From: Mercenaria mercenaria
Lineage: Eukaryota; Mollusca; Bivalvia; Venerida; Veneridae
Length of the DNA stretch: 64,000 nucleotides
Direction: 5' to 3'
NCBI RefSeq assembly: GCF_021730395.1
Contig: NC_069364.1
Coordinates: 83,595,972-83,659,971 of the forward strand
The translations under genes were made by a program, and so were the position numbers. The notes under the pieces were generated by a model. The model saw only the letters and a list, made by a program, of their open reading frames with translations. It had not been told where the DNA came from and ran no database searches. Positions 22,485-35,524 of this stretch are shown here, piece by piece (the stretch's first letter is position 1; each line of letters begins with the position of its first letter).

Positions 22485-23560
22485 GTGAGTATTTTTATCA
22501 TAACCACTGATGATATCGTCTGTGTCCCGGATGTGTTGGTAAATTTCAGTGCACATCATCAAGCTCGGATCTATTCTCGTACTTCTTGGACAAGCAATTT
22601 GTGTTGAAACGCTAGGAGTAAGTCGTCTTGTGTTTCTCCGAGCATTGATAGTATATGAGAGTTTTTCTAAACATGCTGAAATTGTAACAGAAGTTGTTGT
22701 ATGATCGGGACATGTGCTCAGTATGATTTAAAAGGTGAAAATATATTGGCTGAAGGTTGGCCAGCGGCGTCGCAACTGGGGCGGCAGGGGTGGCGGTCAT
22801 CGCCCCAATAATTCGGCCAGTAACGACAAGACGGTGTTTCAATTACTTTGAAAATGTCCAGATTTTTTCATCAACTTTCTACCCTCTTGCTAAACAGCGG
22901 AAATCAATAGAACGTTACCAGGGACACTGTTGGAATATTGTTGAAAGTTCGGATGCAGTTTTCTCGCGTTTGCTAGCACGCATGTAAGAAAATTTGGTAC
23001 CGTCGTGCGCAGAATTTGATAGACAACAAATGGAATATATAGTTTTAGAAAATATTTATTTAGAAAAAATACAGCAAGCGAAAAACTGAAGGGACATAGA
23101 ACTTTGCTCTAGGTGAAATGCTTTCCCTTGTGTTTTTCTTATAGGGTAGGGACTGGACCTAGGCATGAGCCGAACCCCTGTGGGGCAGATTGGGAGGGGG
23201 TGTTGTGCTGACACCTAAGTTTCTGTGTCAGAATATAGTTAAACCAGTTTTTTAAACACTCAGTCTTGAATTTTGGTGAAAAATCTGTAAATTTATAGAT
23301 TATCATTAAATTTTTAACAATCTGTAAATATACGCTTTCTTTAATTCTTAGAGTTAGACATCTACATCTACATCTACATCTTTCAACCAACCGTCGATTT
23401 CCGACTATCACTGGGCGGCGTTGTCAGAGAAACAGTTGTTAAAGAATGATATGTTATAATGTTAAAATGATAAAAGCTAAAAAAGACAGTATGCTACAGT
23501 TAAAATGGGGCAGAGGCAATAGAATTACATACTGACCACCGCCAGCCTCTCTCTCAAGGC
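22485..23560. other. Unassigned region with short microsatellite
   Basis: A (CATCTA)n tract lies at about 23357-23380. A GC-rich patch at about 22755-22805 has no recognisable product. No exon, RNA gene or known repeat could be supported. Confidence 0.35.
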
Positions 23561-23562
23561 TA

Positions 23563-25235
23563 TCTATCTATCTATAAATACTGCATGACTGTTGAACTTC
23601 TTCAATAAAATTATAAAGGCAAAAAAGTATAACATACTTACTTGAAGGAAAATATCTAATATTTAAAATTTTACAACGTTTCAAATATCCCGCGAGAAAT
23701 CACATTGCAAATGGCGTGATTAAATAAAGGGGAATAATCAATGTACAATTATTCTAGATAATCTGGTTCCCTGTTTTAGACGTCACTACTTTCTATGAAA
23801 GCACTACCATAGTGTACCTGTATCGGCATTGATACTAGCCTTACTCATTTGGCTTATCGGGATGACTTATTTTATGATCTGATCTTATTTAGTTGTCATC
23901 CCTCTAACTTCTAAGCCTTACCCGTATCTGCATTTTACTGACATTAAACAATCCAAAAAAAGTCATAATGTACTGGTCAGACTTACTTGCTCTCATAAAT
24001 AAGACATTAATATTCATGTAGAAACTTTAATGTCAACATAAATTCATTATCAGAGATGTAATCATTACAAATACTTTGTACATGTACCAAAAATGTTCCC
24101 AACGGATTTCATTGGGGATTTCCTATTTACAGAAATATGCAGAATAAGTTTGGACGTCCTATTATTTGGATTATATTGATACTCGAAATTATCTCACTTA
24201 TGAGCAAATTTTATCGAGGGTGTGTGTGCGCTTGATGTAAGATGTTAATCGCGCGATCTATAGTCCAAGAGAGCACGTTTGAATGTATCATTTTTGGTAC
24301 AAGTTACAACTGAGTCCGGTAATGAGTTCCAATCGTCACTTGTTTAACTGATTTAGAGTTGGATCTTCCTTGTTGCCTTGGGTTGTATTCCAGGAGGACA
24401 TAAGCGGGGACGGCCACCAGGTCGTAGACGATTTTGTGTAGGAATGCCAAACGTTGGTCTCGTCGGCGCTCCTTTAAGGGTTTCCACTTCAGGTCATCAT
24501 GTTACAAACACTACTTTTGCGCCCATAATCGTTAGAAACGAAACGCGCTGCGCGCCTTTGTACACCCTCAAGCTTGTCTATGTCTTTCTGGAGGTGGGGG
24601 TCCCAGACAACACTTGCATAATCTAACACAGATCGAACTAGGGAAATGTATGCTTGTTCTTTGAAAGCTTTTCAGATTGACACTTATTTTCAAGAACTCC
24701 CAAGTATGGATTGTCTTGCACTTGTTGTAGAAAATGATTGTTCAATGTATAGTTGTAGGTTGATGGTACTTTGCTACGATGAATTGACGTAAGGTAACAT
24801 TTTGTTGCATTGAATCTCATTCCCCAGTTGTCTGCCCAATCTTGAAGTGATAATAAATCTTTCTGTAGAGTTATGTGGTCTTGATATGACGAGATTTGCC
24901 GGTAAAGTAAACAGTCATCCGCAAATAGACGCACTTGGGATGTCACACTTTTGGGAAGATCATTGATATGACATAGGAAGAGTAGAGGACCAAGTACGGT
25001 TCCTTGGGATACCCCGGAGTCACCTCTACATGACGATGATGCTTCCCCTTCAACAATAACTCTTTGTTCGCGTTCCATCAGAAAGGATAGAATCCATTTC
25101 TGGATGTTACCATGAACGCCGTAATTGTCTAGTTTGATGGTACTTTGCTACGATGAATTGACATAAGGTAACATTTTGTTGCATTGAATCTCATTCCTCA
25201 GTTGTCTGCCCAATCTTGAAGTGATAATAAATAAT
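23563..25235 (-). mobile_element. LINE fragment (CR1/Jockey group), decayed
   Basis: On the minus strand, RT sequence runs from about 25080 to 24290. It includes SGVSQGTVLGPLLFLCHIND (motif B) and FADD (motif C) in the open stretch 25078-24638. A thumb/C-terminal part follows in other frames (LVRSVLDYASVVWDPHLQKD, VQRRAARFVSNDYG, KERRRDQRLAFLHKIVYDLV). A (TATC)n stretch at 23565-23580 beside 'aaatactgca' resembles the 3' microsatellite tail of the LINE at 7846, so the element may extend that far; the 24290-23620 interval has no clear match. A roughly 98-bp part of the RT (24767-24859) is duplicated at 25136-25233. Palm motif A and the endonuclease are missing. Confidence 0.75.
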
Positions 25236-25985
25236 AATACACAATGATGTACAACGGATTTAACAGTGGAAAACCACTATTATAAATCACATGCATTCTC
25301 AATCTACACTTCGTTTACATTGATAACGTTTGTCGACATTTTCTTTTATCAGATTTTCAGAGTGTCTATAACACTCGAGAGAGGAGTTGACATTATTATA
25401 TATAGAAGTATATAAATATTCCCTTAAAGAAACTAAAGAGTTATTTACTCTAGTCAAATAAAAGTACCTTTTAAACGGGAAAGTTAAGCTTCATTAACTA
25501 TACATAACATATTCTCTTTGCTATGAGACATCGATCCGCATGTTTCATACAAATATCAAAAAGTGTATACATGTAGTAGGGTACTCATAAATACTATAGC
25601 CTACTCTACAGGCGCGTCGCGAGGCATCTGGAGTCTGCTATATATATTTCTGGTATTTGTCAATTTTGCTTCTAGCCGTCGTATCGGAGTAAATAAAGTC
25701 TTAGTGTGGTAAAATCGCCATGCTATCAAGAGCCTGATGTAGTATACAAGATCAGATATTTTATGGGTTGAACCTAGTACTTTATAAATTTTATGTTTTT
25801 GCATGAAATCCTTATACATTTGAAGATTTCGCTTTTGTGAACCATATCGATACACCATTTATGTCTACAGAAACTTTTGGTCGGTTTTAAATTTTCATCT
25901 CAGTATGCAAAACATTTAGATCATAATATAATTTTACCATCAATGCTCAAGTTTTCTAATAATTGAAACTAAAAGAGATGAACCC
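25236..25985. other. Unassigned AT-rich spacer
   Basis: No exon, tRNA or repeat that I can support. The minus-strand frame at 25858-25601 has no recognisable motif. Confidence 0.35.
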
Positions 25986-25987
25986 CG

Positions 25988-26217
25988 CTGAGCACAAACC
26001 AACGTTAGGGTTCTGCGACCAGTATGGATCCAGATCACTCCGCACATCCGTACAGTCTTATCTGAATCCATACTGGTCTCTTAACAGTTGCATACATGTG
26101 CTGAAAATGATAAACAAGCGATATGGATGTGAGGACAAATGAACTATAAAGGTGTGCACTGGTCTGGATCCGTGCTGGTCAAAGATCTATCGTTGGTTTT
26201 CGCACAGCGGCGCTCAA
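25988..26217. repeat. Foldback element, old copy of the 36072 family
   Basis: The left arm (tgagcacaaaccaacg...gcgaccagtatggatccaga) and the right arm (ctggtctggatccgtgctgg...cgttggttttcgcac) are inverted and match the young copy at 36072-36307. The centre is diverged. Confidence 0.65.
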
Positions 26218-28177
26218 AGGCGGAAGAAAACCAGCAAACAAATGTCATTTCAGAGGGGATTGCAATATATTCCATTAACGTTCTACAAAACCTTTGTATG
26301 TCCGCAGTAGATCGTGTTGTTCTTTCAAATAGGGTTGTAAACATACATTTGATTAAGATAGAAATTGGCAAAACATTACCTATGGATGTATTTTAAGTCT
26401 CTAAATTGTTAAATCTTTTCACATTATATAGCACATGATCAATGGTAAACGTTAAGTTACGGTGGTATATTAGGTCTTTGATGGTCGCAATTTATTTTAA
26501 TTATTTCAATTGTTATTTCTTTTGAAAAATGTCAAGCAAAAGCTACAGCATTTATAAGTTTGTGTAGTTGTGAGTTACTGAGTATGAAAATTATCATTTT
26601 AGAATGCAAGCATTTTTCAAATTACGTGACAGTATGACTTGGATGCTTGAAGTGTTCGCCTCGAACTTTGGTATCATGTGAAAACTGAGTGGTAACTAAG
26701 TGGAATAATGTTGTTCATTAGAAGGATTTTCAGACTTGTAGAATGTTCTATGTTTGTCGTTAAGAAAATTGGAAAAAACGTTACTAATCCCTAGTCAATA
26801 TTAGCCCCATGACATTGCCAAATACCCTTTATCAGTTCGTTGATAGTTATTTTAAGTTTCACGTCAGATTTTTAAATAAAATGCACAGGATCATTGCGTC
26901 CGTTTTTATTAAATTTTAATCATATAAAAATAAAATCAAGGCCAACTTAGGCCGAAAATGACATTGATTACTTTTAAGTTTTAAAAGTCCCGAATATAAC
27001 TGGTAGCACATTAAGTAGAAGTAAATGGAACTCGATCAAAGTTCTCCCAGTAGTGTATCATTTGCAAAGAATACGCAAAGAAACGTTTCAAAACAGCTAT
27101 GACATTTTCGGCCATGTTTTTAACAAACGTTTTTAAAACATAGTTATTCTGTGATCAGATGGATGGGTACATGCACAGGTGGCGTAAAACACATCGGACG
27201 AAATTCAGTGTTACTTTGAAGATGATAAAGATAATGAAATGAAACTTAGATTAGAAACGTAGCTTATATTGAGGCCATCGGCGTCATGGTAAATGTTACT
27301 TAAAACGAGAAAATTGTATTATTATTATCATAAATAGTTTATTAATAAGAAAGAGACATTTAGATTCAGTTTTTATACTTTTAAGTCGTTTTCAGTCTGA
27401 AAGTCCTGGTATTCTATGAATTTCAATGTCTTTTGTCATCATGGAACATACCTGACTTCTAACGGCTTTATCTTTCTCTTGGCCATAATATTTAAGTCAT
27501 TTTATCTGTTGGTAATAACCCCATAACGTTGTATCTAGCGACATACGAGTGCAGTGTACAAATGTAAACAATTTGTTGATAACGTATTATTTGTTATATT
27601 GAACCAATTTCAAAGATTAAGTGACCGACATAAGTTTATGTCAGCAGATAATTTCTTAAAATAAAATTGTTTTTAAAATTGATATATACGATAAACTCTA
27701 ACTATGTCTAATGTTTTGGATACATATGTAACCGCGAAACAGACAAAACGATTTGACAACAACGGCACCTGTCAGAGACTAAAACGTCTTTTCAAAACGT
27801 AAAGGTAGAAGAGGTAAGACATTTATGAGCACATTTCATATGTACGTATTGGTAAGGTTTAAAAAATGCTTAAAATATATAAGTAATTTATCTTAACTAC
27901 CGTTTATTATAAGTTCAGAAGTTATTTCTCTAAAGCAATCACTGCTGGTTATCCATATATATCTTTCATTCTCTATGCCGTTTTACACTGGTCAGCAGAT
28001 ATACGCATATGCTCTGTCCATCTCAAAACATTTTTCAGGTTTATATACAATCTAACCTTCACGGTTAAAGTTGGCCTTCATTTTCAAATCATTGAATGAT
28101 ATAATATCGGTACAGGTCTCTTGCGTCTGTAACCTAAAATTCAGTTCCGAACCCTTTCACGACTAGCTGCCGCTAAG
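26218..28177. other. Intergenic region upstream of ninjurin gene
   Basis: AT-rich; nothing supportable apart from the probable 5' UTR and promoter of the ninjurin gene close to 28177. There is no obvious TATA box at a convincing distance. The start context is ctaagATGG. Confidence 0.35.
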
Positions 28178-29501
28178 ATGGCACTCAAAAGTAAAAAGTC
28201 TGTAAGCAAGATGCAGCTGACACCCGACGCCGGACAGTTTGAAATGGATGTACACGATGGAATTGAAGGACTGAAACTTGATACCGGAAAGAACTTTGAC
28301 GATTTGAAATCTAAAGAAGAAGGTCAGGACGCCACCGATGTTGCACAGGACGAGGCAGATATAGGATTCAAAGTAAATGTAACGTTTTGATATTGTGTGC
28401 TAGCCACAGAAATCTGTGTTTTTCACATTTTGCTTTATGTTGTATATTAATGTAAGTTTTATTCTGAAGCAACATTGAGTTAAAAGCATTCGTACGATCT
28501 ATATGTTTCTAACGGATTTGTCAGAGGAAAGATAACAAATAAACTTACTTTTACATGTAAATAAGTGAGGCCATGATTAAAACTGAATAATTTGATCAAA
28601 ATCAGAGTAACTCTTTATAGGATTTGTTGTACGAGACACATCGTAACTTTCTAATGCAAATCATGTATTTTATCTGTATAAAAGAGGAGAAAGGATTTCA
28701 ATGGGCATCAACAAAATTAAAGTGTTTTAAAGACTCGTGTTCGGGTACATTGAAATCCTTCTGATGTAATAATGCATATCTTTTGTAACTGCATCATTTT
28801 AATGGGGAATGTAAATCCAAACATTCCGAGGGCAGGTTCTTAACAAGTTCACAACACGATTCTGTTAAATTTGGGAAGAAACAGACATAAAAATCCTGTC
28901 TGTCAATAACAGACTATTAGAGAAGGTATATCGTACTTTGTTGTTTATGACATAATATGAATGAATGTATTAGATATACTACCGTTCAGCAAAATTGTTC
29001 TTTATGAGTAATTTATTTACTTTACACTTGTAGGATTTAGAAAGCACGGGTGCTCCTAATATTTACGTCGGAAAGCGTAACTTTATCCACCAACTGATGG
29101 ACGTGGCACTTCTCATGGCAAATGTTTCCCAACTGAAATCGCTCTTATCCATGGACAAAGGGGATAAATACTATTTTATTCTCCTCGCCTTCATTTGTAG
29201 TTCCATAGTACTCCAAGTAGCATTCACAATATGTATGCTAATAATTTGGTCCATAGAAAAGAAACTACAAGATCACCTAACAGAATCTCCAAAAGAAAGT
29301 CACCCAGTGGACGAAAGTCGAAGAATTCTGGCAGAAAGACTGGACAAATTTGGAAATATCTTGGTACTACTGATTATAGTGTCTAATGTTTTTATAACCG
29401 GGTTTGGGGTTGAGGAACACGGGGATCCAGGAAGCCAAAAAGAGCCAGGAAGAGTCGAAAGGGTTTTACTTCTGTTAAATGGAACGAAGGTCAAGCTTTG
29501 A
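28178..29501 (+). CDS. Ninjurin family protein, two exons
   Basis: Exon 1 is 28178-28372 (donor AAA|gtaaat) and exon 2 is 29034-29501 (acceptor acttgtag). They join in phase 0 for 220 residues. Residues 1-65 are an acidic, Lys/Asp-rich disordered N terminus, longer than in vertebrate NINJ1/2 (about 140-150 residues in total). The family core starts at about 74: NIYVGKRNFIHQLMDVALLM and ANVSQLKSLL match the amphipathic helices of NINJ1 (KKSAAESMLDIALLMANASQLK). Membrane helices lie at about 111-137 and 172-190 (ILVLLIIVSNVFITGFGVEE, like the NINJ1 IVVVNIFITAFGV). The loop between them is about 34 residues. NINJ1 oligomerises to rupture the plasma membrane in lytic cell death, and NINJ2 is an adhesion paralogue; either role is an inference. 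The start has a good Kozak context. Confidence 0.9.
28373..29033 (+). other. Intron of the ninjurin gene
   Basis: A GT-AG intron of 661 bp. It contains a perfect 13-bp inverted repeat (aaggatttcaatg at about 28694 and its complement cattgaaatcctt at about 28749) with a loop of about 40 nt. Nothing else is recognised. Confidence 0.6.
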
Positions 29502-30172
29502 AAGAACTGTTGCATTCGAAACAGATTTCAATATGAATGAATTGAACAGAGATTGTACATAGAATCATGCATTTAGTATTTTCTAATCTGAATCAAGTTG
29601 AGGATAAGCCCTGTGCTATACAGCCATCACTTATTTAGATTATACATGTTTCTGTTGATTAAAACTGATATGCATTATCCAAAGATTAAACTTGTGGATT
29701 TTCAAAAGTATATATGAATTATGCAATTTTAAGAATGTCGTTGCATACTGCATATGTTTCGAGTATTTACGACAAATACTACGTATGTTAATAGATACTA
29801 CATGCGATTGTTTTAAACAAACACAATTAATTGAGTCTAGAAGAAAAATGTAGCAGACAAGTGAATATACAAACATTGCTGAGCATAAAATCGCACGGAT
29901 GGTAAAAGTGTATTCATTTTTTACCCCTAGAATGAATGTTAAAAAGTATATTTGAAATATTTGATAAATAATCTATGCTAGTCTTGAAATCTTAATATCA
30001 GTCAATTGTTTTGTTCGACATAATTATTTACCATTACCTTCATTACACATATTCAAAATGAAACTTCATATAAATGTTGTTCAAACATTGACTATTAATT
30101 GTTCGCTTAAGACATAATCATTAGTTGATTTTTTAAAAACTGACGTGGTTTACATTGTTAAATATTGTACCT
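29502..30172. other. 3' flank of ninjurin gene
   Basis: Presumably 3' UTR and intergenic DNA. No canonical AATAAA could be assigned with confidence. Confidence 0.3.
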
Positions 30173-30296
30173 CATACAATACACATTTCAGTGTGCCACA
30201 TACAAGACACATTTCAGTGTGCCACATACAATACACATTTCAGTGTGCCACATACAAGACACATTTCAGTGTGCCACATACAATACACATTTCAGA
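30173..30296 (+). repeat. 26-bp minisatellite with 52-bp higher-order unit
   Basis: Nearly five copies of 'cacatacaatacacatttca', 'gtgtgc' are seen. Odd and even copies differ by one base (aatac against aagac) in strict alternation, so the real period is 52 bp. There are no spacers, so it is not CRISPR-like. Confidence 0.85.
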
Positions 30297-33200
30297 GATA
30301 GTACCTTGCTAAAATTTGATATTGTGAAGAACATTTAAAAAACTTGCGTTCAGTGCTCAAATATGTTATCTATGATTAAGAATGACACTAAAGTCTTAAT
30401 CTGATCATTTTAAAGCATGTTCTTAAGCTTTTCTTAAACTTCATATTCAATTTCCATGTAGCCCTTGTTGCAGATAGTCCTACTTATCAAGTCATTGATA
30501 AATATTTAATTCTCACTTATAATTGGATTATTGCAGGAAGAACTTACCTGACTTGGAAAAAGTTGTCAAATATTGTATGACATCAGAAAATGTTTTAAGT
30601 AATATGATAACCATTATCTAAGCTGAATTTAGATATAATGTTATTTGTACCATATCTCTCATCATACATAAAAACAAGAAAAAAAACTCTTTCAGTATTT
30701 ACCTTGAAAAAAACCTATTTAAATGAGATGACTTATCACCAAGTTATTAACCATACAGTTAGTCCATTGTTCCTTTTAACTGGTGTAGTAAAGGTGCAAA
30801 GATAATTGCCAGGTGGGATTATTATCTGTGTTATTATCAAAATAATAACGTTGAATAAACCTATCGCAACACTTAGTCTTTGCCAATATCAATATCCCAT
30901 TTTAAATTTTAAATACATTTAAGCATATATTGTTAGGAACATATCCATATCCTTTCCGCAGCCTTAACGTACTAAAACGTATTAGCGTCTGATGGCCCTT
31001 TCACGCTTCCGTAGAAACAACATTTATTACACGAAACATATTTTGAAAATATTTCTGAAATGTCTAGGTCTGCAGCTCTCAAATACGATTATATCTTACA
31101 TCTGAGGCATATACTGACACTCTCAGACAACATCAAAAATGACATTTTGAGCGATTTGATGAAGTTCCAAAATTATCAATGTACCCTTGGTCCGTTACGG
31201 ACTCCTGTGGGATTTCTGTTTATCCAGAGCTCAAATATTTTTTCATAGATTAAAAGCTGACATGCTGTACTAAAGCCCAGGTAATTTCAATTCGTAATAA
31301 AGTGCTGAAAATTGGCTCCCCAATAGCAAAAAAAAAAAAAGAAAGAAAAAAAAAGAAGTCCACGCGCATACATTTAGACGGGGTGACCCCTGCGCGTGAC
31401 CCCTGACTATCTACGAATCAAAATGCGGCTTTCGTTTTCAAGTTTAGCATTTCTACTTTCATTTTATTTACTTCCGGAAATAGCAGAAGGTCGAGTGACG
31501 TCATTTTCTGTGTTGTCAAAAACATACATATGCCTGGCGAGATTGCATAAATATGTGCTGGCCGTCCTAAGGATATCAAACTTTCAGCTTAATCGAATTA
31601 TGAGATCACATGATATTTAATATGAAAAAGCTCGCAAAATAAAAAAAAATGTTTGAGTTAAATTGAAGTTATGTAATACAAATATACATTTGTTTCAGAC
31701 TTCGTTTTGAAATGTGACATGCGATACTATTATTCTTACTCGAACTTCTACGGTTTTACCCCGTTAAGTAGGCACTGTAACTAAAAATACAAACTTCAAG
31801 TAGGAACTATCTATTTTAGATACATGTATAGCTAACTGCATCAAAGTATGTAGACTGAAAAAATATTTCAGATATCATTTTCGGTAAAAGAGTTATTTGA
31901 GCTGAAAAAAATGATCCCGGGTAAAATATTTGGAAAAACTGGAAACAACTCCGCTATGACTTTACTGTAGGCTTAGGTGGCTATTGACCTAGTACACCAT
32001 GCAAATCATGCACTTTTTACCTCTACGCAGGAAAAAAGCATGCTTAATTATGCATAATTGCCCTAAGGATTAACAATCTGAATAGAAAATTATGTAAAGA
32101 TCAAATAAGTTAATGCCCTGGGGAAAGTTCAACATTTTTTGTGTTGAAATTTGTCAACAAACAGACGATTATTTTGAAAAAGTCAAAACCCACAGAATTT
32201 CACAAGGTAAAATATACTGAAAAGGTTACTGCTGGAAAGAGAACACTCTCTTCTATCAATATATATGCGTCAAAGTATGGGAAAAACATCTAGAAATATG
32301 AGAAAACCAAAGAAATCAATTTCAGGACTGTTCAATGCATGACTGTCTTATCATGCATAGCATTTAACATTGATAGATTACTTTTCCATTGCACTGGTAT
32401 AATATGGACAGGATTAGGATTAACAAACGGTGTTCACTAAACAATTTCACTTTATAAACAGATTGTTTCCCTTGTGTAAAGAGGGCTTAGGGTAAGTCTT
32501 TACGTTAAGGTAAAAATATGTCGAAAGACTCGAAAGGATGAAAAATGGGCATTTGCTTATGTTTGGAAAGTACTTATTGTTCCTTCTCTTCTCTTGAGAA
32601 GGAACACTTAGATTCGGTAAGTCACACTTGACTGAGCAATTGATCTCGAAAGCTGTTGTCATTACAAGCTAAATCAAACTCCGTGACCTTAGCAATAACT
32701 TCTGACATTAGAATTATTCTTCCCTAATTGAGGCGACTCTCTGGCTGAACGCGCTCTGCGGATTACACATTACTAAACCCGAGGATGGAAAAGTGGTGTT
32801 GTTGAAACAGGCCAAACATCTCATTTGTCACAAAGGTTAAAATATGTCGTTACCTTCGAATGCATGTTTAATATGTGATAATAAACCCCATTGCGACCCT
32901 CTCATTGTGTGCAACAAATTCACGAATCGAATGCCCGGATGTCACATTCACGAGATTTAGGACAGATACTATTAAATTACAGTCGTGAATTACTTGATCA
33001 ATGACCACTAAGTTTGTTGTGTGCGAGGTCGGAACCTGTTAGCTCATCAAATCACTAGTACAATAGGATCCCACCATATATCTAGCACAAAAATGACTTA
33101 CCAGCTTTGAAGGGGTGAAGAAGTCAGGCAAAAAGTAACTGATTAAAATCAAACACTTCCGTGAAATATCCATTTTACATGTTAGTTAAAAAACAAGTTC

Positions 33201-33838
33201 CGGAAAATGTCCATTATTCAGTTTTAATGTCCCCTACTGTCATAGTCTGCTTTCATCTCTATAAACTTCTCAAAACACTTTACCAGTAACACATGGACAT
33301 TTTTGGACTGAGTTTAAATCGGGTCAATGTGTACAGCCAGTGTTTCTTAATTGCCGTATTTACTCAACTGAAAGTGGTAAAGGATTTACTTTGTTGGATT
33401 TAACAACTTATGTTAGCGTACATACTGTGGAAATAGCGGACATGACATTTTTCAGGCAATAGAAAACAACATAGATCTTTTTCAAAATTTTAGTGTTTTT
33501 TTTTTTTTTTTTTTTTTTGTATTTTGGTGCAGAAATAAACGCCCCCTTGGTGCAAAATGTATCACCCCCTCCCCCGGGGCGCTTAAACGGGTGATACGGA
33601 ATGTCGATAAGGTAGAATGGTCTTGTCATTGCGTCCTATCCTAGGGTTCCACATATTTAAAACAGACATTGCAACCAAAATTTTACAAGATGATCATTAT
33701 ATATTTATATAGATGTGCCCTAGAAGGAACTTTTGCTATGCTTTAACTTGTTAAGGTGTTTCACTACTGTTTTTTTTAATGTCAGAAATACATTCTACAT
33801 AAGAGGTATGGATATATGAAAAAAAAAAGAATAAATAC
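30297..33838. other. Intergenic, AT-rich
   Basis: A-rich tract at 31328-31355 and T-run at 33489-33519. Otherwise no gene, RNA gene or repeat family that I can support. The short frames at 31060, 31396 and 32662 show no domain and no splice support. Confidence 0.35.
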
Positions 33839-34514
33839 TCAACAGGCAAACACGCTCCAATAACGCAGCCAGCTAAAACTAAAACTGCGCACGCATCGAG
33901 GAGGTACAGACGACAAATCAACGGGGTCAAAATGAACAAATAAAAAAACACAATGGGGCACCGCCTTGGAACGTCAGTGGAAAGAGCCACACTGGTTTAT
34001 AGTCTGCACCCAACCTCATTTTTAACCCCCATCATGTTCCGAAATCAAAAGACAGGGTAAATAAAAGTCATCCTTGCCAGACGAACCCCTTATATACGTA
34101 ACGGCAATAGAAGGAATGGCATGTAAACAAAAAATGCTCTTGTAAATTAATTAAAAACAAAAACTTAAGAACCATAAACGCATGTACTTAATGCCTTCAT
34201 TGAATACAGAGCATCAATGTTAAGCACCTCGTGTTTATCATGAAAAGGATGCTCTAGCTATATAAATCATGTATAATATATATAATTGATGACTTCAAGA
34301 CACGTGCTCCTACCCATTAATCTTCAGCTTGGGTAGGCGGCTATGAAAGACCTAAAGTTTTCGTACGAGGGATTTTTTCTTCGACAGTATGTATGGTCTG
34401 AGCTGTCCGTATATCTTGACAACTGATCAAAAGAAAAAATGATCATTTTTATTATGATTTATAATTAGTGCTATTATTACAATGTATATATCATTATTAT
34501 GTCAATGCATTCTT

Positions 34515-35310
34515 GTAAGCAGTTTGACTGACAAATGAAATAGGGTATGTTGAGGATTTCAATGAACGTAATCAATATATTACAAATAAGCTTCTTCAAC
34601 AGGGCTACCGTTATTATAAATTACCTAAATACTTTGCTAAATTTTACTATCGCAATTCAGATTTTGTTTTAAAATACAATTGCAATTTATAGACACTTCT
34701 GCGAGAAGGTATATCAAAACCTGTTTTTCATGGGGATGTGGTATACAAACTTCGTAAGATTTTGGGTCATGGCAATTTTCCAGTTGTATTTAGTAAAGTA
34801 ATTAAACGTTTTATTAAAAGAGGTTATGACCCAATTATTTTGAGACACATCGCATGCTTGGTGTTCAACCCTTTTAAAGTTGGACGCTACGCTTTCCTCT
34901 TTAATTGTGTCTGACGGAACAGGTGGAGGACTCTATGATAGGTAGTTCTTAAATCCCACCAGGCCTGGGCTATTTTGATTTCCATCTTCTGGCCAGTTTC
35001 GTCGGCCCTCAAGGGTGTTTCCCTTGTTGCTCTGTCTTCTGCAAAGGCATTGAGTACATGCGTTTTAGGTTCTTAAGAATTGTATTTAAATATATATATA
35101 TATATATACAAGAGAATTTACATTACACGCCTTCTGTTGCCTTTGCGTATGTTAGGGTTTCACCTGGCGGGGATAACTTTTATTTACACTGTCCTGTGAC
35201 TTTGGAACATGGCTGGGGTAAGAGTGAGGTTAAGTGCATTATAAACCGGTTGAAGCTCCCAAGTGGTGGTTTTACCACTGGCCGTTTCGATGCGGTGCCC
35301 CACTATGTTC
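34515..35310 (+). mobile_element. Retroelement fossil: C-terminal polymerase fragment
   Basis: The translated wording 'DFNERNQYITNKLLQQGYRY', 'ISKPVFHGDVVYKLRKILGH', 'VIKRFIKRGYDPIILRH' and 'CLVFNPFKVGRYAFLFNC' resembles the region after the reverse transcriptase in a widespread family of invertebrate retroelement proteins. Only this end is present. It is broken and looks old. The family could not be named with confidence. The GC-richer 3' part, about 34900-35310, is probably its 3' tail. A related non-coding piece may lie at about 33840-34090. Confidence 0.5.
35090..35109. repeat. (TA)n microsatellite
   Basis: A pure TA run of about 20 bp inside the retroelement fossil region. Confidence 0.8.
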
Positions 35311-35326
35311 CTTTATCTGTTTGTAT

Positions 35327-35387
35327 TGTCCGTGTGTGTGTGTGTGTGTGTGCGTGCGTGCATGCGTGCGTGTGTATGTGTGTGTGA
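35327..35387. repeat. (TG)n/(CGTG)n microsatellite
   Basis: About 60 bp of alternating TG with CGTG and CATG variants. Its six-frame translations give Cys/Val/His-rich peptides that should not be taken as protein. Confidence 0.9.
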
Positions 35388-35524
35388 TAATTTTCGTTCA
35401 AATCGCTTGAATCCGGTATATACCGGAGTCTGGTATATATAACAGGCGCACCAGATCTGTTTTTAGTCACAACCTTGAATATATACCTCCACCTTTTTGT
35501 TTGTTTGTTTTTGTTATTGAACGA

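Noticed and set aside
24378-24626. Plus-strand 82-residue open frame
   Set aside because: It is the opposite strand of the decayed LINE C-terminal region at 24290-24640.
30173-30296. CRISPR-like direct repeats
   Set aside because: The repeats are contiguous with no variable spacers, and the genome is animal. It is a minisatellite.
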